A stretch of 5,322 nucleotides of DNA, from positions 1 to 5,322 of the forward strand of contig JACQNH010000039.1 of NCBI GenBank assembly GCA_016203175.1, read 5' to 3'. Positions 1-5,322 of this stretch are shown here, in pieces. Within the stretch, counting starts at the first letter, position 1. Each line of letters opens with the position of its first letter. A program made the position numbers and the translations under genes. The notes beneath the pieces were generated by a model, which was not told where the DNA came from, made no database searches, and was given only the letters and a program-made list of their open reading frames with translations. Source of the DNA: Candidatus Woesearchaeota archaeon. GTDB lineage: Archaea > Nanobdellota > Nanobdellia > SCGC-AAA011-G17 > JACQNH01.

Positions 1-3000
1 ATTGTTACTTATAGTAAAATTAACCCCCCTCCCTATTAAAATTACTAACCCGCCAGCATCGACTATAGAAGTCATATTATTATTTGTTATAGAACTATTA
101 GCCGACTCTGTAAAATTAATCACAATTCCTTCGTGAATCGTAATATTACTTCCATTTATTAAAATACCTGTAGAATTAGTTTCTGCAGTAAATCCATTAG
201 CTCTAAGCCCAAAAGTCTCAATAGTAGTATTAAGAAGACTACCATTTGTAATATTAGCAAAATTTATTGCATTTGAACTAGAGATTACTGCTCCCTGTAA
301 GATATTACAATTTTTAATAGTGACATTATTAACGTTCGATACATTTATCGCAAATCCCAAACTGCTTTGAGAGTAATTAATCTCAAACCCACCACAATTC
401 AACTCTACATTACTAGCAGTTATATTAAAGCAAGTTCCTGGTGCATTTACACTATTACCTAAAGAATAGTTACCAGCAGTGTTAATATTACCACAAGTTA
501 TTAAAGTATTATTTGTATCACCACCAATACTATAATTACTGAATGCAGTTACATTAAATATTACAGTTACAGCTGTTAAAGCAGTAAAGTTAGAACAACT
601 TGGAGAAGTTGTAGCATTACAAGTAACACCATCTCTTAAAATTTTATGATTAATAAATCTTTGACCAGGAGTTCCAAAGATTGTTATGTTAGCAGATCTA
701 TTTAAACCAATATTCCCACTTGAATTTGAAATAACAAAAATGGAATTATTACTAAATTGTATATCAGAGCTTGAATTTCCAACTAAATTTACCCCACTTC
801 CATTAACCTGCTGGAAAAAGCTGATCTCCCCAAAAGTAGAATTCTTAACAACTATCAAACTTCCTATCCCGGTAAAAGTATAATTTCTAATATTTTGATC
901 AATTAATCTTGTTCCATTAATACCCGTATCACTAATAACCAAGTCCTTATTTTGGATATTGTTTAAAGTATTATTTGTAAAATTATTATTTTCAGGCATC
1001 TGATTACCACCATCCGCACCATTTATCTCAAATGCATTATTTCCGGATTGAAGTATTGTATTATTTTCAAAAACATTATAATCACCATCTGGACCTAAAA
1101 ATATTGCTGTAGCCCCACTACTATTTAGTATATTAGAAATGATTTTATTCTTAGAACCTTCTTCAATTAAGATCGCATAAGCCGTATTACTACTATTTGT
1201 TCTAATAGTATTGTTCGCAATAACATTATCACTAGAAGATATACGAACTCCTCTAGCTGCTGTTGCATCAGTTCTAGTCGAAGTTATATTATTATTGCTG
1301 ATTGTAATATTCTTTGACCCTTGTAGAAAAATAGCATCTAGAGTACCATTAAAAGTAATATTATTATTATTAATTATAGTCTCTATTATTGTAAAGTTTA
1401 CTCCTCTCACCCTTATACATTCACGCGCACAATAAATAACATTGCTTTTAATAGTAAAGTTATTACCAGAATCTAAACGTATAGCTTCACTACCAAAATC
1501 ATTTGAAGACACAGTGATATTATTAAAGGTTATTGTAGCATTAGAAGATCCAGTGAAATTTATTGCAAATCCTTGACGAGAAGTAATATTACTACCATTG
1601 ATCAAAACCCCAGTAGTATTTGTTGTTGCAAAGAAACCAGCTACGTCAGTCCCAATAGTCATAATTGTACTGTTAAGAAGACTGCCATTTGTTAAATTAG
1701 TAAATAATACTGCATGATTAACACTTGCATTACTTCCTTGTAGAATATTGCAATCTCTAATAGTTACATTATTAACATTAGTTGCATTTACTGCAAAGCC
1801 TAAAGATTTATGCGAGTAATTAATCTGGAATCCAGCACAATTCAACTCTACATTACTAGAAGTTATATTAAAACAAGTTCCTGGTGCATTTACATTATTA
1901 TTTAAAGTATAAACTCCAGCAACGTTTAAATTTCCACAGTCAGATGTTGTAGTATTAAAGTACAAAACAGGTGAAAAAGATCCTAATTCATTATCAAAAG
2001 AATTTGTTGCAACACTAATAGAAGTCTGATTAATACCAATTGGATAATATCTTAAATTTGTATTTGAATTATTGTAAATCTTCTTAATCTCATTTATCCC
2101 TGTATCACTAAAAGTAATATTCGTTAATTGATTAGTACAACTAAGAATAAAATTTTGATTTAGAAAGGTACTTGAACCCATTACGTCCTGATGCAATCCA
2201 CTAATATTTGCAGTTTCATTTCTTATTTTAGCAGGAGTTGTAACATTAATTAAGCTAAATGTGTTCGATACACTCCCATTACAGAACAATTGTAATGTTA
2301 TAGCAGTTATATTTTCAGTTGAAGGAATGATTAAATTGCTCAAGTTAAAATCCAAAACAGCAACATCACTTGTTGTAGTAAAATTTATTATATTTCTAGC
2401 AGGCCTGCACTCCATTGTGACATTATTTGTTTGACAAGAAAAGGCATTTGTAGAATTTGCAACTACAGAAAATGTAGGGTCAATAATTACAGGATATGAA
2501 GCACTTTCTAACCAAGAACTATTAGCAATTAAATCTAAAATTAAATTACTATCCTCAACAAATAAAGAGATATCAACAGCATCAGATCTTTTATTCACAG
2601 CATCGTACATAAAAGGTCTTAAAACAGTAGCCTCCATAGAACTGTTCACAGCATCATAAATCTTATACGTTCCATCCTCTTTTTTATCAACCTTAACGCC
2701 TTGAGCATTATCCAAAATAAACCTAAATCTATTCTTCCCAAATTGTTTCAATACAATATCTTCCTTAATATTTTTATCACTTAAAGTATACCTTAAATCA
2801 GTATTTTCTTGAATATTCTTAAAAACAATCTGCATTTCATTATCAGTTATAAATTCAGGAATACTGTTTAATGAATTTTCCAAAGCATAGTTAACATATG
2901 TATCTTCCATCTTCAAATGCATCAAAGATTTTTTAGTATCCCTAGAAATTAAAATATTATAATTAGGTTTAACAATTAAATGACTATAATCAACATCACT

Positions 3001-4122
3001 TAAATTATTTACAGGATACAAATCTTTCCAATCATTATCAAAATACTGTAAAGGCCTTAAAGCCAGCATATAGCCCCCATCTTGTTCTCTAAAATTCCTA
3101 ACCTCAATATATTTCTTTTCCCCAATTTTCAAAGCCAAAACTGCCCCTAAAATACCACCTGCATAAGCTGAAAAGGAATTAACATTAAATAAAATCTTAT
3201 CTCCTAAATCTTCAAAAAGAATATTTGTTTTCACCCAATTCAAGCAATTAAATCCACCTAAATCAAAATATTCACACTTATAAATCACATCAACATTTCC
3301 ATTTTTAGGTAAAATAACTGTAGCATTATCTAAATTAATAGAAGGAATATAAACAACAGAAGTTTTAATAGTTTCATTCTGCACATTATCCAAAAATACA
3401 GAAACCATAGTTGACTCAACACCATTTAATTCAATCTTGGAATTATTAGCTTCAACAAAAAACCCTTGATCTGTCAGATTAGGCTCAATAATATCATTTC
3501 CATATTTATTTTTAATATCAATTTTAATCTGTTCAGGTTTTAAATCTTCTAAGCTAAAATAACCAGCATATACACCTTTTTCATCAACCTCAAATCTTAT
3601 TGTCTTTTCATCCTCAATAAATTCTAAATTTAATTTTTCCCATTCTCTGCAGCTAAATGCCCCTAAATCAAAAGAAGCGCATTTAACTATAGAAGTAATA
3701 GGATTATTCTTCTCCAGTATTATTATAGCATTACTAAAACCAATGTTCTCTAAAGAAATAACTTGAGTTGAAATACCATTATCAGATGTTAAATCCAAAT
3801 AAGCAGTTAATTCCTCCTGTTCCCCACTTAAATAAACAATAGAATTAAAAGAAGAGTTATCTAAACCAAAAATCAACTTCCCCTCTTTTAAATCATAAAA
3901 ACCAACTTCGCCCCCATACTTATTTTTTAACTTAACCTCAATTTGTGGCTCAACTGCAAGACCAGTAACTAAATTAAACGTATCAAAAAAAGAACTTGAA
4001 AACTTTCTAGTCCCTTCAATTTTAACAGAAAATGAGGATATTAAACCATAAAATACTATTAAAACTATAAAGCTTATTAATAAAATCTTGCTTACTTTTC
4101 CTAACTTAAATTCCACATTCAT
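1..4122 (-). CDS. Giant beta-helix cell-surface protein, C-terminus outside window
   Basis: The frame is open for 1374 codons from the ATG at 4122 to the left edge; I checked every codon for stops. It is probably a membrane-anchored or secreted surface adhesin. Domain order: hydrophobic segment at residues 13-31 after a Lys-containing start (signal anchor or signal peptide); VTGLAV at 52-57; two tandem CX9C domains (about 59-188 and 197-323), each ending YAG; a domain with DLRYTLSD at about 442 and YPVIIDPTF at 543-551; a beta-rich region to about 727; then a NosD/PbH1-type right-handed beta-helix stalk (N-N-T-I and NVTI turns, Asn ladders). The stalk includes a duplicated four-Cys module and a VTCNAT...YSIGG segment (about 1167-1201). 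I counted about 68 N-X-S/T sequons after residue 551, which suggests heavy AglB-type glycosylation. No catalytic motif was seen; a polysaccharide-acting beta-helix enzyme is the main alternative. The start is fixed by the ATGA overlap with the upstream gene. Fold class is confident, function is inferred. Confidence 0.9.
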   Translation of the reverse strand, partial: MNVEFKLGKVSKILLISFIVLIVFYGLISSFSVKIEGTRKFSSSFFDTFNLVTGLAVEPQIEVKLKNKYGGEVGFYDLKEGKLIFGLDNSSFNSIVYLSGEQEELTAYLDLTSDNGISTQVISLENIGFSNAIIILEKNNPITSIVKCASFDLGAFSCREWEKLNLEFIEDEKTIRFEVDEKGVYAGYFSLEDLKPEQIKIDIKNKYGNDIIEPNLTDQGFFVEANNSKIELNGVESTMVSVFLDNVQNETIKTSVVYIPSINLDNATVILPKNGNVDVIYKCEYFDLGGFNCLNWVKTNILFEDLGDKILFNVNSFSAYAGGILGAVLALKIGEKKYIEVRNFREQDGGYMLALRPLQYFDNDWKDLYPVNNLSDVDYSHLIVKPNYNILISRDTKKSLMHLKMEDTYVNYALENSLNSIPEFITDNEMQIVFKNIQENTDLRYTLSDKNIKEDIVLKQFGKNRFRFILDNAQGVKVDKKEDGTYKIYDAVNSSMEATVLRPFMYDAVNKRSDAVDISLFVEDSNLILDLIANSSWLESASYPVIIDPTFSVVANSTNAFSCQTNNVTMECRPARNIINFTTTSDVAVLDFNLSNLIIPSTENITAITLQLFCNGSVSNTFSLINVTTPAKIRNETANISGLHQDVMGSSTFLNQNFILSCTNQLTNITFSDTGINEIKKIYNNSNTNLRYYPIGINQTSISVATNSFDNELGSFSPVLYFNTTTSDCGNLNVAGVYTLNNNVNAPGTCFNITSSNVELNCAGFQINYSHKSLGFAVNATNVNNVTIRDCNILQGSNASVNHAVLFTNLTNGSLLNSTIMTIGTDVAGFFATTNTTGVLINGSNITSRQGFAINFTGSSNATITFNNITVSSNDFGSEAIRLDSGNNFTIKSNVIYCARECIRVRGVNFTIIETIINNNNITFNGTLDAIFLQGSKNITISNNNITSTRTDATAARGVRISSSDNVIANNTIRTNSSNTAYAILIEEGSKNKIISNILNSSGATAIFLGPDGDYNVFENNTILQSGNNAFEINGADGGNQMPENNNFTNNTLNNIQNKDLVISDTGINGTRLIDQNIRNYTFTGIGSLIVVKNSTFGEISFFQQVNGSGVNLVGNSSSDIQFSNNSIFVISNSSGNIGLNRSANITIFGTPGQRFINHKILRDGVTCNATTSPSCSNFTALTAVTVIFNVTAFSNYSIGGDTNNTLITCGNINTAGNYSLGNSVNAPGTCFNITASNVELNCGGFEINYSQSSLGFAINVSNVNNVTIKNCNILQGAVISSSNAINFANITNGSLLNTTIETFGLRANGFTAETNSTGILINGSNITIHEGIVINFTESANSSITNNNMTSIVDAGGLVILIGRGVNFTISNN
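70..498 (-). repeat. Beta-helix module, copy 2 (residues 1209-1351)
   Basis: This is the second copy of the 143-residue four-cysteine module. Cysteines fall at 1210, 1231, 1243 and 1272, each exactly 481 residues after its counterpart in copy 1. Shared landmarks include NAPGTCFNIT, SNVELNC, NVNNVTI, CNILQG, TNGSLLN and INGSNIT. The constant 1443-bp offset at every landmark I checked means there is no net indel between copies. Confidence 0.93.
520..645 (-). other. VTCN...YSIGG module (about residues 1160-1201)
   Basis: A short segment links the first beta-helix block to the second module. It reads RDGVTCNATT, a second Cys in SPSCSNF, then VTVIFNVTAFSNYSIGG. The ending F.V..FS.Y(S/A).GG resembles the endings of the two N-terminal tandem domains (FNVNSFSAYAGG at about 312-323). 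I read it as a truncated relative of those domains, possibly a spacer between stalk units. Confidence 0.55.
961..1512 (-). repeat. NosD-like PbH1 beta-helix turns (residues 871-1054)
   Basis: A series of degenerate turns with an N-x-I-x-N-N-T-I type core recurs about every 24-30 residues: NITISNNNI, NVIANNTI, NKIISNIL, NVFENNTI and NFTNNTL. Stacked Asn residues of this kind are usual in right-handed parallel beta-helices (Beta_helix and NosD families). A C-A-R-E-C pair (IYCARECIRV) lies near the start of the stretch and may form a local disulfide. Confidence 0.75.
1513..1941 (-). repeat. Beta-helix module, copy 1 (residues 728-870)
   Basis: This is the first copy of the module, with cysteines at 729, 750, 762 and 791. 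It opens with a CGN...AG.Y.L...V.APGTCFNIT...NVELNC pattern, the characteristic start of archaeal PbH1/NosD-like beta-helix domains, and continues into helical turns. DNA identity with copy 2 is very high in places: 62 of 65 bases match between 1836-1900 and 393-457. Confidence 0.93.
2470..2835 (-). other. YPVIIDPT-ending domain (about residues 430-551)
   Basis: The pattern is DLRYTLSDKNIKEDIVL, then a strand-rich stretch with DGTYKIYDA and PFMYDAVN, then WLESASYPVIIDPT at about 537-550. This matches a domain often found in bacterial and archaeal secreted and RHS-type proteins, where it precedes DNRLRE-like beta-sandwich regions. The following residues (about 552-727, with LDFNLSNLIIPSTENITAI) fit such a sandwich. 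Its role is structural as far as known. Confidence 0.6.
3154..3534 (-). repeat. CX9C domain, copy 2 (residues 197-323)
   Basis: This is the second tandem copy, with NKYG at 205-208, C283 and C293 around FDLG, W.KTN..F and YAGG at 320-323. The cysteines and YAG are offset from copy 1 by exactly 135 residues, while NKYG is offset by 138, so a small length difference lies between them. Sequence outside the landmarks has diverged, which indicates an old duplication. Confidence 0.8.
3559..3948 (-). repeat. CX9C domain, copy 1 (residues 59-188)
   Basis: This is the first of two tandem extracellular domains. It begins near NKYG (67-70), has C148 and C158 flanking a FDLG motif, then W.K.N..F and ends YAG at 185-187. 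The spacing of the cysteines suggests a disulfide. Similar C..FDLG..C..W...F....V..(Y/F)AG endings are, as I recall, frequent in DPANN surface proteins. Confidence 0.8.
4119..4122 (-). other. ATGA stop/start overlap
   Basis: The TGA stop of the two-TM protein (4121-4119) overlaps the ATG of the giant surface protein (4122-4120). The nearest purine-rich site for the downstream gene, AGGAA at 4136-4140, is 13 nt away, so re-initiation or coupling is likely the main way this giant gene is translated. Confidence 0.85.
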
Positions 4123-4826
4123 TTTAATTTTTTAATTCCTTCTTTATAATTTTCTTCAGCTTTTTTATACAAATCATGATGCCTTACAATTTTGGAAACT
4201 TTCTTAGCTAAGTCTACTACTTCATCTAATTTTTCAGGAATAGAAGAAATTTTATAACAAAAAATATACAATGTAAATTCTAAATACAAATTATTAGTTT
4301 CTTTATCCAAAAAGTAAATCCTATCTTTTAAATAATGAACTCTTTGAAATAATTTTAAGGCTCCCTCATAATCATTCTTATACAATAAACCAAAACCCTC
4401 ACTCAAATTTATTTTTAATTCTTGCAAATATAATCTTTTATTTTTAATGAAACTCCTAAAAACAAAAAATAAAATTATTAACAAAATCAAAGTTATTAAA
4501 AAAATACTTAAATAACCAAAACCAGAACTAATGTTAGAAACTGCAAAACCGGTAATTTCATTTCCATAATTAAAGGCATCATTTCCTAAAATTTTTTTAA
4601 ATAAAACAAAATTTAAAATCAAGGCAACAAATATTAAAACAAAAGAACAGTACTTTAAATTTTCCTTGGGAACTTTATCAAAAACTTTAAAGGAATGCTT
4701 TGATTCTTCCTTAAAATTTTTTCCTAGATAAATTGATTTAACTTTGCCATCTTTTCCTCGAACATTTTTATAAAAATAAGGACCCAACACCTTCCCATTC
4801 TTTTTAATATATCTCTTAATTACCAT
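4119..4826 (-). CDS. Two-TM membrane protein with TPR-like cytoplasmic tail
   Basis: This is a 235-residue protein of unknown function. Residues 1-37 form a basic module (RYIKKNGKVLGPYFYK, then GKVKSIYLGK) resembling short Gly/Tyr-rich modules seen at the N-termini of some archaeal and DUF6788-like proteins. TM1 is about 60-76 and TM2 about 106-126. The loop between them carries ITGFAV (91-96) and an NIS sequon (98-100), so it is probably outside, with both ends in the cytoplasm. The tail (130-235) is helical and charged; GLLYKNDYEGALKLFQRV resembles a TPR helix pair. The gene overlaps the giant surface-protein gene by 4 bp (ATGA), so the two are likely translationally coupled and may act together, for example in anchoring or assembling the surface protein. 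The start is supported by GAGGGGG at 4830-4836 just upstream and by a TATA box about 54 bp away. The gene is real; the role is inference. Confidence 0.9.
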   Translation of the reverse strand: MVIKRYIKKNGKVLGPYFYKNVRGKDGKVKSIYLGKNFKEESKHSFKVFDKVPKENLKYCSFVLIFVALILNFVLFKKILGNDAFNYGNEITGFAVSNISSGFGYLSIFLITLILLIILFFVFRSFIKNKRLYLQELKINLSEGFGLLYKNDYEGALKLFQRVHYLKDRIYFLDKETNNLYLEFTLYIFCYKISSIPEKLDEVVDLAKKVSKIVRHHDLYKKAEENYKEGIKKLK

Positions 4827-4829
4827 TAT

Positions 4830-4836
4830 CCCCCTC
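4830..4836 (-). promoter_or_regulatory. Shine-Dalgarno sequence for the two-TM protein
   Basis: GAGGGGG lies directly upstream of the ATG at 4826 with only ATA between, and reads GAGGGGGAT in context. This is close to the archaeal consensus GAGGTGAT, and it decides the start of the 235-residue protein. Confidence 0.6.
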
Positions 4837-4879
4837 TTTTTTAAAATTAAGAAATAAATCTAAATATATCAAATTCCTT

Positions 4880-4896
4880 TTTATATAAATTTTCCT
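4880..4896 (-). promoter_or_regulatory. Archaeal BRE/TATA promoter of the surface operon
   Basis: On the minus strand AGGAAA (BRE-like, 4891-4896) is followed by TTTATATAAA (4880-4889). The TATA element is palindromic, but the purine-rich BRE is only on the upstream side for minus-strand transcription. Transcription would start about 25 bp downstream, near 4855, leaving a leader of roughly 30 nt before the ATG at 4826. Confidence 0.65.
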
Positions 4897-5046
4897 AATC
4901 CCCCTACAATTTATCAATGTACATCCTCTTTTTGTAATGTAAAGACCAGATTTAATACCACAAAACAGCTATTTAAACATTTCTACACAATTATAAAATA
5001 CTTTAAGATTACACCACGATTACACAACAATCTAAAAATTCACAAG

Positions 5047-5057
5047 AAAATAAAAAA
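5047..5057 (-). terminator. Oligo-T terminator candidate after the small ORF
   Basis: The minus strand reads TTTTTTATTTT, 52-62 nt past the TAA of the small ORF. Archaeal termination commonly needs only T runs. In such AT-rich DNA the support is modest; a T5 run at 5104-5108 directly after the stop could add to it. Confidence 0.35.
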
Positions 5058-5061
5058 CATA

Positions 5062-5077
5062 GTGTATTTAATTACAC
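5062..5077. repeat. GTGTA-N6-TACAC inverted repeat
   Basis: Perfect 5-bp arms (5062-5066 and 5073-5077) flank TTTAAT. The right arm is part of the third 11-bp repeat, so the site may be a dimer-binding variant of the same box. The arms are short and chance is possible. Confidence 0.35.
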
Positions 5078-5108
5078 CACATAGAAACAGGGTTTTAAGC
5101 AGTAAAAA

Positions 5109-5213
5109 TTAACTTGCTAAAGCCTTTTCAATTGCTTTTTCTATAAACTGGGATTGATTCTTTATTTTTCTTTTCTCTAATTGCCTTTTTAATTTTAAGG
5201 GGATAGTGGCCAT
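5109..5213 (-). CDS. Small ribbon-helix-helix-like DNA-binding protein (34 aa)
   Basis: A 34-codon ORF starts at the ATG at 5213 and stops with TAA at 5109. The product has the layout of a minimal Arc/MetJ/CopG fold: a short strand (residues 3-8, TIPLKL), helix 1 (9-16, KRQLEKRK), a turn with the polar N19-Q20-S21-Q22, and helix 2 (23-33, FIEKAIEKALA) with hydrophobics at i, i+4. Such proteins dimerise through the strand and bind DNA in the major groove, usually repressing nearby promoters. AGGA lies 7 nt upstream of the ATG as a Shine-Dalgarno sequence, and an in-frame TAA upstream rules out a longer form with a common start. It is shorter than typical family members (about 45 or more residues), so it could be a minimal or degenerate copy. 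It is the same strand as, and upstream of, the surface-protein operon. No toxin partner is visible. Confidence 0.62.
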   Translation of the reverse strand: MATIPLKLKRQLEKRKIKNQSQFIEKAIEKALAS

Positions 5214-5234
5214 GGTGAAATCCTTTAAATATTA

Positions 5235-5242
5235 ATCACCTC
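5235..5242 (-). promoter_or_regulatory. Perfect GAGGTGAT Shine-Dalgarno, 21 nt upstream of the small ORF
   Basis: This matches the archaeal anti-SD consensus exactly but sits 21 nt before the ATG at 5213, too far for standard use. No ATG, GTG or TTG follows at normal distance before an in-frame stop. It may be a relic, a ribosome stand-by site, or coincidence. Confidence 0.4.
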
Positions 5243-5243
5243 T

Positions 5244-5254
5244 TATAGACTATA
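5244..5254. promoter_or_regulatory. TATAGACTATA palindrome, possible operator
   Basis: Perfect 5-bp arms (TATAG and CTATA) flank one central base, just upstream of the Shine-Dalgarno of the small DNA-binding ORF. The overlapping direct repeat TATAGAC-TATAGAG covers 5244-5257. The placement suits autorepression, but the sequence is short and AT-rich. Confidence 0.35.
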
Positions 5255-5299
5255 GAGAACTTTGCAAAACTAACCCAAAATCTTGATTTTAATTCATAA

Positions 5300-5314
5300 A
5301 ATTTATATTTATAA
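5300..5314 (-). promoter_or_regulatory. TATA-like element upstream of the small ORF
   Basis: The minus strand reads TTATAAATATAAATT. Transcription would start near 5275, giving a leader of about 60 nt that contains the palindrome and the GAGGTGAT. The window ends too soon to see whether this gene is cotranscribed with something further upstream. Confidence 0.35.
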
Positions 5315-5322
5315 CCTCATTC

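Larger units (their letters stand above)
5008..5080. repeat. Three 11-bp (G/A)ATTACAC(C/A)AC repeats
   Basis: GATTACACCAC at 5008-5018 is immediately followed by GATTACACAAC at 5019-5029, and AATTACACCAC recurs at 5070-5080. Two copies abut head to tail with an 11-bp period, about one DNA turn, as is common for operators of ribbon-helix-helix proteins. They lie between the small DNA-binding ORF and the surface-operon promoter. An operator role is inferred only. Confidence 0.5.
4827..5108. other. Intergenic region with operon promoter and short repeats
   Basis: I found no plausible gene on either strand in these 282 bp; the few ATG-started frames stop within ten codons. It contains the operon promoter, three 11-bp repeats, an inverted repeat and an oligo-T stretch, all entered separately. 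No tRNA-like fold was apparent by eye. Confidence 0.7.

Noticed and set aside
686..883. 65-codon plus-strand ORF
   Set aside because: It lies wholly antisense to the giant surface-protein frame; its composition follows from the complement of Asn/Thr/Ile codons, and it has no convincing Shine-Dalgarno.
1358..1380. ATT/TTA microsatellite-like run
   Set aside because: It encodes consecutive Asn and Ile codons of the beta-helix and is explained by protein composition, not a separate repeat element.
1211..1435. 74-codon plus-strand ORF rich in Leu, Ile and Val, resembling a membrane peptide
   Set aside because: It is antisense to the beta-helix repeats. The hydrophobic look comes from reading the complement of AAT/ATT-rich codons.
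1..2000. Possible CRISPR array or insertion element, suggested by recurring short motifs
   Set aside because: The repeats are in frame, degenerate and of protein origin; there are no identical spaced repeats, terminal inverted repeats or transposase.
5212..5235. Plus-strand ATG with seven codons overlapping the start of the small minus-strand ORF
   Set aside because: Too short, with no domain content; the ATG arises from the palindromic CCATGG at the minus-strand start.

Overview
The window looks like a piece of a very AT-rich archaeal genome, most likely a DPANN-type lineage (Woesearchaeota, Pacearchaeota or Nanoarchaeota-like). This rests on the following: archaeal promoter elements (a BRE-like AGGAAA followed by TTTATATAAA); GAGGTGAT / GAGGGGG Shine-Dalgarno sequences; an ATGA stop/start overlap; and a very large, Asn/Ser/Thr-rich surface protein with NosD-type right-handed beta-helix repeats and cysteine modules of a kind I associate with those archaea. 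No marker gene is present, so the placement is an inference.

All supported genes are on the minus strand. Reading in the direction of transcription (right to left): (1) 5214-5322 is a short leader with a TATA-like element, a small palindrome and a strong but oddly placed Shine-Dalgarno sequence. (2) 5109-5213 is a 34-codon ORF whose product looks like a minimal ribbon-helix-helix DNA-binding protein. (3) 4827-5108 is non-coding and holds an oligo-T stretch, three 11-bp repeats of the (G/A)ATTACAC(C/A)AC type, a GTGTA-N6-TACAC inverted repeat and a good archaeal promoter. (4) 4119-4826 encodes a 235-residue membrane protein with two TM helices and a TPR-like helical tail. (5) 1-4122 is one uninterrupted reading frame of 1374 codons that runs off the left edge. 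It encodes a secreted or membrane-anchored giant surface protein and occupies more than three quarters of the window.

The giant protein has this order: N-terminal hydrophobic segment (residues 13-31); a VTGLAV motif; two tandem domains of about 130 residues, each with a CX9C pair and a YAG ending; a linker; a domain ending in YPVIIDPT; a beta-sandwich-like region; then a beta-helix stalk. In the stalk, a 143-residue, four-cysteine module (residues 728-870) recurs exactly 481 codons later (1209-1351). N-X-S/T sequons are sparse before residue 551 and extremely dense after it.

The two large genes overlap by 4 bp and share an (I/V)TG(F/L)AV motif on the predicted outer face. The likely picture is an operon for a cell-surface fibre or adhesin plus a small membrane partner. 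It may be controlled from the repeat-bearing intergenic region by the adjacent ribbon-helix-helix protein; that last link is speculative. The most notable points are the duplication architecture, the shared motif and the micro-regulator with its candidate operators.
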